From assembly GCF_036287235.1 (NCBI RefSeq), contig NZ_CP142850.1, positions 1,099,127 through 1,163,126 on the forward strand: 64,000 nt of DNA. The letters run 5' to 3'. The stretch's first letter is position 1. Each line of letters begins with the position of its first letter. Both the position numbers and the translations under genes were made by a program. Below, one piece after another: positions 7,660 to 16,885 of the stretch. The notes under the pieces were generated by a model. That model saw only the letters and a list, made by a program, of their open reading frames with translations. It made no database searches and was not told the DNA's origin. Source of the stretch: Exiguobacterium sp. 9-2. GTDB taxonomy: Bacteria; Bacillota; Bacilli; Exiguobacteriales; Exiguobacteriaceae.

Positions 7660-8937
7660 ATGTTTTCAGAATTAACCCATTACGAAACGCTTCGTCCGCT
7701 CATTGACCGGGCGGAGGAACAGATCGCTCCGTACGTCAAGAAGGCGCAAGAGGTCGCGGAATATAATCAATTCCGTGTCCTCGATGCGTTTCGGCGTCAC
7801 AAGGTCAGTGATTTTCATTTCATGCCGTCAACAGGCTATGGCTACAATGATGAAGGACGCGATACGCTCGAACGCATCTATGCCGACGTCTTCGGTGCGG
7901 AAGCCGGTCTTTGTCGTCCGCAAATCATCAGCGGCACCCACGCAATCGGTATCGCATTGTTCGGTCTATTGTTGCCGGGCGATGAATTGCTCTATATCAC
8001 AGGAAAACCGTACGATACGCTCGAAGAGATCGTCGGAATTCGTGGTGACGGACGCGGTTCATTAAAGGAACTGGGCGTCCACTATGATGTCGTCGAGATG
8101 AAAAACGCCGAGACGATCGACGTACCGGCAGTTCTCGAACGGATCACACCGCAGACGAAGGTAGTCGGGATTCAGCGTTCAAAAGGGTATGCGACGCGAC
8201 GCAGTCTACCGGTTAATGAAATCGGTGAAGCGATCGCCGCCATCAAAGACGCTCATCCCCATGTCTTGATTTTCGTCGATAACTGCTATGGTGAATTCGT
8301 CGAGACGATCGAACCGACGCATGTTGGAGCAGACTTGATGGCAGGATCGTTGATCAAGAATCCGGGTGGTGGTCTTGCGAAGACCGGCGGCTATCTCGTC
8401 GGTCGGACCGACTTGATCGAACGGGCATCGTTTCGGATGACGACGCCCGGGATCGGAGCGGAAGCCGGTCCATCGTTATCCGCACTTCCGGATATGTACC
8501 AAGGCTTCTATATGGCACCACATACAGTCAGCCAAGCGTTGATGGGCGCGATGTTCACGTCAAGCATGCTCAGTCAGTTCGGTTTCGACACGGCACCGCA
8601 CCATACGGCAGAACGGACGGATTTGATTCAATCGGTCTCGTTCCATGCACCGGAGCCGATGATTGCTTTCTGTCAGGCGATCCAAGCCGCTTCACCTGTC
8701 AATGCGCACGCGCTACCGATTCCGGATTATATGCCGGGATATGCGGACGACGTCATCATGGCAGCAGGGACGTTCGTACAAGGCTCATCGATCGAGTTGT
8801 CAGCGGATGGTCCGATCCGTGCACCCTATACTGCATACGTCCAAGGCGGTTTAACGTATAGCCACGTCAAGATCGCGATCATCTCAGCCGTCAATCACTT
8901 GATGGAAAAACAATTAATTCCAGAAAAAAACGTTTAA
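7660..8937 (+). CDS. ynbB: PLP-dependent methionine gamma-lyase-like protein (YnbB, aluminium resistance family)
   Basis: Fold-type I PLP enzyme of the YnbB family, 425 aa, often labelled aluminium resistance or methionine gamma-lyase family. The likely Schiff-base lysine is in SLIKNPGGGLAKTGGYLVG, and VDNCYGEFVE carries the Asp that pairs with the PLP ring nitrogen. The reaction in vivo is not established for the family. It is the second gene after hflX and precedes glnR, as in B. subtilis; glnR has its own promoter downstream. Confidence 0.9.
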   Translation: MFSELTHYETLRPLIDRAEEQIAPYVKKAQEVAEYNQFRVLDAFRRHKVSDFHFMPSTGYGYNDEGRDTLERIYADVFGAEAGLCRPQIISGTHAIGIALFGLLLPGDELLYITGKPYDTLEEIVGIRGDGRGSLKELGVHYDVVEMKNAETIDVPAVLERITPQTKVVGIQRSKGYATRRSLPVNEIGEAIAAIKDAHPHVLIFVDNCYGEFVETIEPTHVGADLMAGSLIKNPGGGLAKTGGYLVGRTDLIERASFRMTTPGIGAEAGPSLSALPDMYQGFYMAPHTVSQALMGAMFTSSMLSQFGFDTAPHHTAERTDLIQSVSFHAPEPMIAFCQAIQAASPVNAHALPIPDYMPGYADDVIMAAGTFVQGSSIELSADGPIRAPYTAYVQGGLTYSHVKIAIISAVNHLMEKQLIPEKNV

Positions 8938-8999
8938 TACTAGCATATCTCGTGAAAACGACCTCTGAACGACTTCATGTAAAGTGATTAAAAAAGTTG

Positions 9000-9016
9000 T
9001 GTTAACTTTTCTTACA
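9000..9016 (+). promoter_or_regulatory. GlnR/TnrA operator
   Basis: The sequence TGTTAACTTTTCTTACA matches TGTNAN7TNACA exactly. It lies 5 bp before the -35 of the glnR promoter, so GlnR autoregulation of glnRA is expected as in Bacillus. Confidence 0.85.
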
Positions 9017-9020
9017 TCGC

Positions 9021-9050
9021 TTGACAAGTTGCCTGACAGAGGTTTATTCT
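9021..9050 (+). promoter_or_regulatory. glnRA promoter
   Basis: TTGACA, an 18-nt spacer, then TATTCT, starting transcription about 20-25 nt before the glnR start codon. Confidence 0.7.
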
Positions 9051-9078
9051 CATGGAGTAAGGAAAAAGGAGGAACCAC

Positions 9079-9477
9079 ATGGCAGACTCATCACGCCAGT
9101 CCAAGCCACTATTTCCCATCGGAGTCGTTCAAGAGTTGACCGCGTTATCTGCCCGCCAGATCCGATATTACGAAGAACAGGGACTGATTAAGCCGGAGCG
9201 GACAGAGACGAAGCGTCGCCTCTATTCGTTCAACGATGTCGATCGCCTGTTGTCGATTAAGGAATACCTGGATCAGGGACTGAATATCGCAGGGATCAAA
9301 TTGATTTTCGAAAACGATCTCGTCAAACGCGAACGCGTTGCGGAGAGCGTCGTCGAGACGCGCCCGGAACTATCTGACGGCGAATTGTATAAACTCCTGA
9401 AAAATGAATTGAAGGAAGCAGGACGACATGGAAAGACGTCGCTCATCCAAGGTGAGCTTGGGCGTTTCTTCAAGTAA
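9079..9477 (+). CDS. glnR: Transcriptional repressor of nitrogen metabolism, MerR family
   Basis: GlnR represses glnRA and other nitrogen genes when feedback-inhibited glutamine synthetase signals nitrogen excess. At 132 aa it has a MerR-type winged helix (PIGVVQELTALSARQIRYYE at about residues 14-33; LIKPERTETKRRLYSFNDV), a dimerisation helix, and a basic C-terminal tail ending GELGRFFK, the region that contacts glutamine synthetase in Bacillus. AAAGGAGG precedes the start. It heads an operon with glnA 45 bp downstream and has its own operator upstream. Confidence 0.96.
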   Translation: MADSSRQSKPLFPIGVVQELTALSARQIRYYEEQGLIKPERTETKRRLYSFNDVDRLLSIKEYLDQGLNIAGIKLIFENDLVKRERVAESVVETRPELSDGELYKLLKNELKEAGRHGKTSLIQGELGRFFK

Positions 9478-9522
9478 GGACCTGTAACCATATAAAAACG
9501 AATCGGAGAGGGGATTTGTCAC

Positions 9523-10869
9523 ATGACACGTCGCAACATTACACGAGAAGACATTTTGAAAATCGCTAAAGCTGAGGATGTACGCTTCATTCGCTTACAG
9601 TTCACAGATATCCTCGGAACGATCAAGAACGTTGAAATTCCAGTAAGCCAATTGGAAAAAGCACTTGATAACAAAATGATGTTCGATGGTTCATCGATCG
9701 AAGGATTCGTCCGGATCGAAGAATCAGATATGTATCTCTTCCCAGACTTAAACACATGGGTCGTGTTCCCATGGACAGAAGATGGAACAGGGAAAGTTGC
9801 ACGTTTAATCTGTGACATCCACAATCCGGATGGCTCGCCGTTCGCAGGAGACCCACGTGGTCAGCTCAAACGGGTACTTAAAGAGATGGAAGAACTCGGT
9901 TTCACATCATTCAACGTGGGACCAGAGCCAGAATTCTTCCTCTTCAAGAAAGATGAAAAAGGTCGTCCGACACTTGAATTGAACGACCAAGGTGGATACT
10001 TCGACCTCGCACCAGTCGACCTCGGCGAAAACTGCCGTAAAGAGATCGTCATCGAGCTCGAGAACATGGGCTTTGAAATCGAAGCATCACACCACGAAGT
10101 CGCTCCAGGTCAGCACGAAATCGACTTCAAATATGCGGATGCGATCACGACAGCGGATAACATCCAAACGTTCAAACTTGTTGTCAAGACGATCGCGGCG
10201 AAGCACAACTTGCACGCGACATTCATGCCAAAACCACTCTTCGGAGTCAACGGATCAGGAATGCACGCAAACATGTCGCTTTTCAAAGGCAACGAGAACG
10301 TCTTCTTCGATGAAGGCAACGAAGAAATGCAATTGTCGGATGATGCACGTGCCTTCACAGCAGGTATCCTCAAACACGCACGTGCCTTCACAGCGGTTTG
10401 TAACCCGACAGTCAACTCATACAAACGTCTTGTTCCTGGCTACGAAGCGCCTTGCTACGTCGCATGGTCAGCCCGTAACCGTTCACCACTCGTCCGTGTT
10501 CCTGCAGCACGTGGACTCTCGACTCGTATCGAAGTTCGTTCAGTCGACCCAGCAGCGAATCCGTACCTCGCGCTTGCGACATTGCTCGCTTCAGGTCTCG
10601 ACGGAATCAAGAACAACTTGAAAGCACCGGCTCCAATCGACCGTAACATCTACGTCATGGACAAACCGGAACGCGTTGCGAACGGAATCGATGATCTTCC
10701 ATCAACACTCAGCCACGCACTCGAAGTCTTGAAAGCGGATGACGTCGTCATGCACGCTCTCGGCGATCACATCGCAGAGCACTTCGTTGAATTGAAAGAA
10801 ATCGAATGGGATATGTTCCGGACGCAGGTCACGGAATGGGAACGCGATCAGTACATGGTCTTGTTCTAA
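9523..10869 (+). CDS. glnA: Glutamine synthetase, type I-alpha
   Basis: Makes glutamine from glutamate, ammonia and ATP; dodecamer in the cytoplasm. 448 aa. Visible motifs: [17 protein letters not shown] near the start (its Arg corresponds to the feedback-inhibition residue of B. subtilis), GPEPEFFLF and [10 protein letters not shown] around the metal and substrate sites, and the late [14 protein letters not shown]. The adenylylation tyrosine motif of proteobacterial GS-I-beta is absent, as expected. The last 42 bp including the stop are repeated perfectly at 17403-17444, so a genomic island is inserted at this 3' end; the reading frame is kept intact. Confidence 0.97.
   Translation: MTRRNITREDILKIAKAEDVRFIRLQFTDILGTIKNVEIPVSQLEKALDNKMMFDGSSIEGFVRIEESDMYLFPDLNTWVVFPWTEDGTGKVARLICDIHNPDGSPFAGDPRGQLKRVLKEMEELGFTSFNVGPEPEFFLFKKDEKGRPTLELNDQGGYFDLAPVDLGENCRKEIVIELENMGFEIEASHHEVAPGQHEIDFKYADAITTADNIQTFKLVVKTIAAKHNLHATFMPKPLFGVNGSGMHANMSLFKGNENVFFDEGNEEMQLSDDARAFTAGILKHARAFTAVCNPTVNSYKRLVPGYEAPCYVAWSARNRSPLVRVPAARGLSTRIEVRSVDPAANPYLALATLLASGLDGIKNNLKAPAPIDRNIYVMDKPERVANGIDDLPSTLSHALEVLKADDVVMHALGDHIAEHFVELKEIEWDMFRTQVTEWERDQYMVLF
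10828..10869. repeat. Left attachment site (attL), glnA 3' terminus
   Basis: A 42-bp stretch ending at the glnA stop is identical to 17403-17444; with two mismatches the match extends back to 10816. Such a direct repeat at the 3' end of a gene with an integrase gene beside it is the signature of site-specific integration. Confidence 0.88.
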
Positions 10870-10876
10870 GACATTC

Positions 10877-10913
10877 AACCCCTTGAGCCGTGTGGTTTCA
10901 AGGGGTTTTTCTT
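10877..10913 (+). terminator. Intrinsic terminator after glnA (island side)
   Basis: AACCCCTTGA / TCAAGGGGTT stem with a T-run. It lies inside the island, so it replaces the original glnA terminator now found at 17453. Confidence 0.85.
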
Positions 10914-11819
10914 TGTTTTGAAATGCGGGAGTACACTTCTGCTGTAATACCCATACTTCCGTGACCAAGACGTTTGTGTATATACTTCATATGAGCGCTA
11001 GATTCCAGCAAAAGAACTGCGTGAGTGTGGCACAGCGAATGAATGGAAAGCTGGGGGAGGCCATCTTTTTTCAATATGCGGGCAAAGGAATTAAAGAGAA
11101 TAGATTTTGGTATCGCATTTCCATCATTGCGGTACAAAACGAGATTTAAATCATGGTTATAAAAATCCTTCAATGCAAGCTTATTTTGATTCTAGTATTT
11201 CAAATGAACTGAAGAGCATTGGTTAATGATTGGTTGATGGTGATGATTCGTTTTGACTTATGCGGTTTTGTATCTCCAAATAATTATTTGTCTTCTTTCG
11301 GATCAAAATCCAGTGTCTTGTTAATAGAAAATTTTTTTAGGTCAACGGCAGTCCATTGAAGGGTAGCAGCTTCGCCTTTGCGCATCCCAGTTTCAACAAG
11401 CGCCATAAAAATAGAGCCAGTAATGATAGTTGTTCTGGTAGGCTATTTGTAAAAAGACTGGGATAACGACGGAATCAATAAACTGAATTTCTTTTTGCTT
11501 TTTCATACCTTTTACGGTTGCACCTAAGCAGGGCTTTCTTTGTAAGATGCCCAGAATAACTGCTTTATTCATGGCATTATACATTTTTCCATGTACAATT
11601 TCTGAAGTTCGTTTACTGTAGCCTTTACCATTTAGATGATTCAAAAACTTCTGATAGAGGATGAGCTTTAAATTTTTCAGAAGTATACTCTAGAAATAGG
11701 AAAAAGATGGTTTTGAATATTGTGTTGATGTACAAGGTACGTATTTTTGTGGATTGAATCCTCCTTGTATTCCATCAACCAGTTAGTCAAGAACGTTTCC
11801 AGGGTATATACTTTTTCAT
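10898..11819 (-). pseudogene. Decayed tyrosine integrase of the island
   Basis: Reading leftward from an ATG at 11819, pieces of one phage/ICE-type integrase appear in changing frames: an N-terminal piece (LTNWLMEYKEDSIHKNTYLV), a core-binding piece (GYSKRTSEIVHGKMYNAMNKA, about 11644-11570), a catalytic piece ALVETGMRKGEAATLQW (about 11400-11345), and a C-terminal piece with LGHGSMGITAEVYSRIS (to 10898). Several stops and frameshifts separate them. In the box II motif the catalytic arginine is cysteine (HSLCHTHA). The gene is therefore dead, and the island can no longer move by its own integrase. Its place directly beside attL is the usual one. Confidence 0.8.
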
Positions 11820-11824
11820 TTAAT

Positions 11825-12185
11825 TCAAAGCCCTCCAAAATTCTTTTTTCTTCTTCTGCAGCACTTCCTCATGATACGCAAAATACGTTTATGATTCATC
11901 GGCCCCCCGATAAGATCGAGCATCTCCATGTAAATACCACGATAGTCGATTTTTCCCTTATGACGATCATGAACATGTTTCAGAAAGAGGTAGTCCGCAT
12001 AGTCGCGTTCTTCCCGAAGGGAAACACTATCTGTACGTGCGAGCCAGGCGTAATAACCGCTGCGGCTCACTTCAGCGAGCATACATAGATCCGTCACGAA
12101 CCGATTCGACGATTGTTTTCGTAAGACAATATTAATTGCCTGATAGCGTTCAGATGCCGTTAGTTTCGGTACTTCGCCTCTCTTT
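11825..12185 (-). pseudogene. IS3-family (IS150 group) transposase OrfB, N-terminal fragment
   Basis: About 120 codons in one frame on the minus strand, matching the start of IS150-like OrfB: the segment KLTASERYQAINIVLRKQ, then SRSGYYAWLAR (the helical start typical of OrfB), then YRGIYMEMLD and the NHKRILRIM element before the DDE core. It ends before any catalytic aspartate. The upstream end is cut exactly where the left inverted repeat of another IS3 copy begins (12186), so that copy appears to have inserted into or recombined with this one. Confidence 0.75.
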
Positions 12186-13180
12186 TGAACTGAACCCTGA
12201 ATGATAGACACTTGAAAAAAGTGTATCATTTGGGATTTTTCGTGTGGATACCAATCGCTATAATGAACCTATTCATTCAGACGGGAGAAACAAACATGAG
12301 TAAAATCACCTTCACTATGACTCAAATCAACCAACTCGAAGAAAATCTGAATGTCGCTTCAGTATCAGAGCTCTCGATCCAATACACCGCCGAGCCCAAG
12401 GTCAAGTCTGTACGTGAGAATATGGAGGGAAAGTGATCTCAACAAATCTTCATGGAGGCCGGATTCGACCTGACGATGATCGGGAAACGAAAAGCGCAGT
12501 CCGCGTCGAATCGCTGGCAGCAAACGTTCCGAAAAGACGGAGAGGAGGGTCTCCGAAATGATAAACGTGGAAAGGCTCTGGGCGACGCACGAGCACCGCT
12601 GTGCCGAACCGATTGAACCGCGAGTTCCGGCACAGCGAGCCCGGGAAGGTATTCGTGACCGATATCACCTACCTCCCCATCGCCTCTGGTGGGAACGTCT
12701 ATCTGTCTTGTGTGAAGGACGTCGCCATACGCGAGATCGTGGCATACAAACTATCCACGGACCTTCGCATGGACCTCCTCTTTCAGACGATGAAAAAGCT
12801 CGAAGAGCATCTCCAAGGGAATCGACACCTCGAGGCGATGATTTATTCGGACCAAGGCTTTCACTACACCCATCCGCGCTATCAGCGACTCATTGGCGAC
12901 CTAGGACTGGTTCAGTCCATGTCCCGTCGGAGCAACTGTCTCGACAACGCACCGATCGAATCGTTCTTTGGTCATTTGAAAGACTATGTCACCAACCGTT
13001 CGCGCGGATCAGTCGATGAGGTTCGAGAGAAGTTTGAGGACTACATCAGCTATTACAACTGCGAAAGCGGTCAATGGGACCTAAAAAAAGATGACCTGGT
13101 AGCAATATCGGGACCATCTGATCGCAGCATAGAAAACATAAGCTTTTTATTAAACTGTCTATTTCATAGGGCTCAGTTCA
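12186..13180 (+). mobile_element. Defective IS3-family insertion sequence, copy A
   Basis: About 995 bp bounded by imperfect inverted ends: TGAACTGAACCC on the left and GGGCTCAGTTCA on the right (reverse complement TGAACTGAGCCC). It holds an OrfA start (12296-12436) in one frame, an OrfA continuation in another, then a junction near 12600 where the end of OrfA and the first third of OrfB are missing, and the OrfB catalytic end. It shares its first 340 bp or so almost identically with copy B at 16190. Functional IS150-like elements are longer (about 1.3-1.4 kb), so this one is internally deleted. No clear target-site duplication is visible. Confidence 0.82.
12296..12436 (+). pseudogene. IS3-family OrfA, truncated start
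   Basis: 46 codons from ATG (MSKITFTMTQINQLEENLN) to a premature TGA. The next bases continue the OrfA helix-turn-helix region in another frame (FMEAGFDLTMIGKRKAQS), so a frameshift ended the protein. Confidence 0.65.
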
Positions 13181-13218
13181 GAATTAGGGGCGAAGACTGT
13201 TTAATCGCTTATATTTAG
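12601..13218 (+). pseudogene. IS3-family OrfB, C-terminal DDE part
   Basis: 205 codons open, covering the rve integrase core: first Asp in VFVTDITYLP, second in IYSDQGFHYT, and Glu in APIESFFGHLKDY, all three catalytic residues kept. The N-terminal third of OrfB and the programmed frameshift region are deleted, and the usual C-terminal RYQL-type ending is disrupted by the sequence around 13090 (DLKKDDLVAISGP). A functional transposase is not expected, although this piece could still be expressed. Confidence 0.75.
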
Positions 13219-13315
13219 TAGTTTGCATAGAGTAAAACAATAAATAATAAGGCAATATATGCATTATAAACAATTAAAAGAGCATAATTATATAATTACG
13301 AAATGTTATAAATTT

Positions 13316-13357
13316 AGGATCCAAATGATATAATAAATAAGATCTTAACTGGATCCT
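13316..13357 (+). promoter_or_regulatory. Palindromic operator around the -10 of the island operon
   Basis: AGGATCCA at 13316-13323 and TGGATCCT at 13350-13357 form perfect 8-bp inverted arms with a 26-bp spacer that contains a consensus TATAAT (13329-13334). The -35 region is poor. Such a layout fits a repressor binding both arms and closing the promoter; the first gene of the operon, a winged-helix protein, is the obvious candidate. Confidence 0.5.
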
Positions 13358-13371
13358 GAGGAGTGATGATG

Positions 13372-14199
13372 ATGAACCGGAAATTAAATAAGACAGACTT
13401 TGAAACATTAAACATTTCAAATATCCCTAGTAATAAAAATAAGTTATTACGATTATTAGAAAATTTTGATAGTTCTGAATTTACATGGAGGGAAATCTCT
13501 GAATTAAATTTAAATACAAAACTTGATATAAGTAATAGTACTTTAAGAAAAATGATAAATCATAGTACAATGATTGGTATAATGAATTATAGCAATAGAA
13601 AATATTTTCTCTCAGATATATCACACTCATTGCTAACTCAAAAGTGTGATATAGATAATTACTTTTTGAAAATTTTGAAAGTTAACAACCAATTATTTAA
13701 TAACGTAAAAATAATTTTATTATTACTTCGGTTATTTAGCGGAACTTTAAGGGTTAAAACGGTTTATACTGTATTTTCATATATTGGAAAGGATAGACTA
13801 GATCAGAGTGCAGAAGCGTCTGTAGGTAGGAATATAAGAGCTGTTTTTTCAATAATGACTATGATGGGGTTAATTACAAGAGATAAAAGTACAATTCATT
13901 TAAAAAATAAAACTAAATTGGTTAATGAATTTGGTCTTATAAATATACAATCGATTGAAAAAGAATTTAATGATTATATAATTAATGTAAACCGTTTAAC
14001 AGATTATATAGGGGAATTTTTTGATCCGGAAATTGTATCTAAATTACTATCATGTATTTCAACCTATGAGACAGATAATTATATATGGTCTAAAAGTAGT
14101 CTATTTAAAAATAAGGGAGAAATTAAAAACATATTTGGTGATTATATTATGACCGTGATAATTAAAAGGAGTGGGCAAAATGAGTTCAGAAATATTTGA
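13372..14199 (+). CDS. Winged-helix protein, first gene of putative defence operon
   Basis: 275 aa, Lys/Asn/Ile-rich, encoded by DNA clearly more AT-rich than the chromosome. Of four in-frame starts (GTG, ATG, ATG, ATG from 13363) the last is best spaced from GAGGAG. Residues about 10-65 look like one winged-helix unit (WREISELNLNTKLDISNSTLRKMI) and about 100-165 like a second (FSGTLRVKTVYTVFSYIG followed by GRNIRAVFSIMTMMGLI). No enzymatic motif seen and no family recognised. It overlaps the ATPase gene by 20 bp. It may bind the palindrome upstream, or act as a DNA-sensing partner of the ATPase; both are inference. Confidence 0.7.
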   Translation: MNRKLNKTDFETLNISNIPSNKNKLLRLLENFDSSEFTWREISELNLNTKLDISNSTLRKMINHSTMIGIMNYSNRKYFLSDISHSLLTQKCDIDNYFLKILKVNNQLFNNVKIILLLLRLFSGTLRVKTVYTVFSYIGKDRLDQSAEASVGRNIRAVFSIMTMMGLITRDKSTIHLKNKTKLVNEFGLINIQSIEKEFNDYIINVNRLTDYIGEFFDPEIVSKLLSCISTYETDNYIWSKSSLFKNKGEIKNIFGDYIMTVIIKRSGQNEFRNI

Positions 14200-15451
14200 G
14201 TACCTAAAGAAGGCGTTAGATAGAACAGTTCCAATATCTGACCCAGAATATCTAATTGGAGAAGAAGAGTCTTTTGCGGAATTTAACAGTTGGGTTGAAA
14301 ATAGTATTACTGGAACATCAGGATTCCTTGGCGGAGTAATACTAGGACAAATAGGTAATGGCAAAACACATTTTCTAAGATATATAAGACGTCATTTTAA
14401 CTCTAAAATGATTGGTATTTATGTGCCAAATATGTTTGTCGGTGGTCCATTAGTTAATTCTCTAAATGCTATTTATGAATCTTTATTTACTGGACCTGGG
14501 AATTATCCTCTTAGAAAATTTTGTGAAGAATGGAAAGAATATAAGGAAAAAAATGAGAAAGAATTACAAGAAAAATACTATAGAAATGAAATTTTTAGGT
14601 ACCTATTAAGATGTGATAATGAAGACGAAGCAAATCTTGTGTTAGATTACTTTTCTAATTTAGAATTATTTCCTGATCAGCTTAAATTTCTTAGAAGTAA
14701 ATTTGCTGCAAAAAAGAACTTTATAACTAATGAAAGTGATTTTGCAAAATTTTGTGGAGATGCATTGGAATTTATACAAGTTATTACTGGGAAAAGTTTG
14801 CTTTTATTGATTGATGAAGTTGATAAGGTGTATTCAGCTGAAACTAAATCGGTATTAAATACAAGTGTTGGACTAAAAGTATTATCAGCATATCGAGTTT
14901 TGTTTGATCATCTAAACTCTAGAAATTTAAATGGTTTAATTTGTGTAGGTGCTACTCCTGAAGCGTGGGATGTATTGTCTAATCAAAAGGCATTCGAAAG
15001 ACGCTTTGTCGGCCGTAATGCATATTTAAAAGTACCAAAAACAAAACAAGATTGCTTTGATTTCATAATTAAGAGACTTCAAGAGATTAATTATCAACCA
15101 GACAGTAAAGATCAAGAATTAATTAAAAATTTAATAGGCAATTTAGATGAAACAAGTTTACGAACGTGGGCGGATGTAATAAATAACCTCAGAAATGGTA
15201 AGAACTCTTCTGAAACTGTGGTAAAAGAGGATGACCCTGAGGAAATAATTCTCGAAATACTCTCAAACTCTTTATATCCACTTACTTGGAGTGAGATTCT
15301 GGAACGAAGCGATAAACTTAAGGGAATTTATCCTAAATCTCCGCCAGTATCTAAATTAAGTAAACTTAGTAAGGATAATAAAATTAGAATAATTTCGACC
15401 AAGCCTAAAACATACGAGTTAATAAGTGAGGATTATTCTTATGATGAGTAA
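14180..15451 (+). CDS. AAA-type ATPase with C-terminal winged helix, putative defence operon
   Basis: 423 aa from the ATG at 14180, which follows AAAGGAG; an in-frame GTG at 14171 overlaps that site. Walker A GQIGNGKT is at residues 56-63, Walker B LLLLIDE at 207-213, a sensor-like GLICVGATPEAW at 252-263, and an arginine-finger-like ERRFVGR at 273-279. The stretch 110-200 between the Walker motifs is a long helical insert. Residues about 340-423 look like a winged helix (YPLTWSEILERSDKL). The plan recalls ORC/Cdc6-like and BREX BrxC/BrxD-type ATPases, but no family can be named from sight. It shares overlaps with both neighbours, so the three proteins are probably made in fixed ratio. Confidence 0.8.
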   Translation: MSSEIFEYLKKALDRTVPISDPEYLIGEEESFAEFNSWVENSITGTSGFLGGVILGQIGNGKTHFLRYIRRHFNSKMIGIYVPNMFVGGPLVNSLNAIYESLFTGPGNYPLRKFCEEWKEYKEKNEKELQEKYYRNEIFRYLLRCDNEDEANLVLDYFSNLELFPDQLKFLRSKFAAKKNFITNESDFAKFCGDALEFIQVITGKSLLLLIDEVDKVYSAETKSVLNTSVGLKVLSAYRVLFDHLNSRNLNGLICVGATPEAWDVLSNQKAFERRFVGRNAYLKVPKTKQDCFDFIIKRLQEINYQPDSKDQELIKNLIGNLDETSLRTWADVINNLRNGKNSSETVVKEDDPEEIILEILSNSLYPLTWSEILERSDKLKGIYPKSPPVSKLSKLSKDNKIRIISTKPKTYELISEDYSYDE

Positions 15452-16076
15452 CTTACAATCTGAAAATAAAGAGCAAGAGCAAGAGCAAGAGCAAGAGCAA
15501 GAGCAAGAGCAAGAGCAAGAGCAAGAGCAAGATGAATATAATTCCTCGAAGATTCTTACCAATTTAAATTCAATTATAGATGGAAAAACCATTGAAGAAT
15601 CAGTTGGAACTAAATATTATCGTGACGTTCGAGAGTGCCTTGATATTCTTGACATTGATCATAAGGTTACCGCTATAGGTATCTTAGGGAGAGCTTTAGA
15701 ACTTTGTACAAAGGAATATTTTGAAACCCTAATTAAAACAAAATCATCTTTTCAACAAAACACTGGTAACCATAGCATTAAGAAAATTAGAGAGATATTT
15801 TGTGGAAAGAATAGTAAACAAGATGATCGACTAAAGCTATTATTAAATCAACAATCATTTAGCAAGAACTCATACACATATAGGTTAAAGAGGCCACTTT
15901 TAAATAAAAGAATTTACAATCTTTTGGATTCGATTAGAGACGCGAGAAATAAGGCATTTCATGGTTGTTCAAATGAAGAGTATGAAGAATTACATAATGA
16001 AGCCGACTGGTTAATAGAAGGTGGGCTAAGAACACTAATTGAATTAATAAAAGAAATTGATAAGAGTGGCCGATGA
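15441..16076 (+). CDS. HEPN-like protein with N-terminal EQ repeat, putative defence operon
   Basis: 211 aa from the ATG at 15441, 11 bp inside the ATPase gene; an in-frame GTG at 15426 overlaps the only Shine-Dalgarno. Ten Glu-Gln repeats near the N terminus are encoded by ten perfect GAGCAA units. The rest is helical, and near the C terminus RDARNKAFHG contains R169-x4-H174, the RX4-6H signature of HEPN ribonucleases, followed by two helices. HEPN proteins in such company are often toxic RNases of abortive-infection or toxin-antitoxin systems; some HEPN-like (DUF4145) proteins are not nucleases. A toxic role controlled by the ATPase is inference. Confidence 0.72.
   Translation: MMSNLQSENKEQEQEQEQEQEQEQEQEQEQDEYNSSKILTNLNSIIDGKTIEESVGTKYYRDVRECLDILDIDHKVTAIGILGRALELCTKEYFETLIKTKSSFQQNTGNHSIKKIREIFCGKNSKQDDRLKLLLNQQSFSKNSYTYRLKRPLLNKRIYNLLDSIRDARNKAFHGCSNEEYEELHNEADWLIEGGLRTLIELIKEIDKSGR
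15471..15530 (+). repeat. GAGCAA hexanucleotide microsatellite, ten copies
   Basis: Sixty bases of perfect GAGCAA inside the HEPN-like gene. Gain or loss of units changes the number of Glu-Gln pairs but keeps the frame. Confidence 0.98.
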
Positions 16077-16301
16077 AATCTTTGTGATGTCAAGTGATTC
16101 TCTAGAACTATTTTTATTTAGTGGATTTCTTGATAAATGAACGGCATGATATATTAATATCTTCTGAAAAAGCGTTAAATCTTGATGCCTGAACTGAACC
16201 CCGAATGATAGACACTTGAAAAAAGTGCATCATTTGGGATTTTTCGTGTGGATACCAATCGCTATAATGAACCTATTCATTCAGACGGGAGAAACAAACA
16301 T

Positions 16302-16440
16302 GAGTAAAATCACCTTCACTATGACTCAAATCAACCAAATCGAAGAAAATCCGAATGTCGCTTCAGTATCAGAGCTCTCGATCCAGTACACCGCCGAGTC
16401 CAAGGTCAAGTCTGTACGTGAGAATATGGAGGGAAAGTGA
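16302..16440 (+). pseudogene. IS3-family OrfA start, copy B
   Basis: Equivalent of the 46-codon OrfA start in copy A, with a few substitutions (for example QIEENPNVASVS), closed by the same early stop; the rest of OrfA follows in another frame. Confidence 0.6.
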
Positions 16441-16885
16441 TTTCAACAAATCTTCATGGAGACCGGATTCGACCTGACGATGATCGGGAAATGAAAAGCG
16501 CAGTCCGCGTCGAATCGCTGGCGGCAAACGTTTCGAAAAGACGGAGAGGAGGGTCTCCGAAATGATACACGTGGAAAGGCTCTGGGAGGCAGACGGACGA
16601 GTCGATGGAGAGACGATTGGCGAAGGAAGAGGTACAGATCAAATACATGACGGCAGAGAACGAACTCTTAAAAAAGCTAGAAAAGTTAGAAGGGCAGGCG
16701 AAACGTACGAACTGATACTAGTAGAGAAATATCAAGTCATCAACACCGTCATCCGCATCGCATAGCTTAAGAATCTCGTCCGCCCACTACGCTACCCTCG
16801 GTTTTCTGATCAACCATAAACAGATTTTACGACTGATGCGCAAATATAACATCGTGACCAATACACCTACCTCCCCATCGCCTCC

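Noticed and set aside
10961..11149. Plus-strand frame in the integrase remnant
   Set aside because: Opposite strand of the decayed integrase; the minus-strand pieces match integrase motifs.
12558..13019. 153-codon open frame overlapping the IS3 OrfB
   Set aside because: It is an out-of-frame shadow of OrfB with no sensible product.
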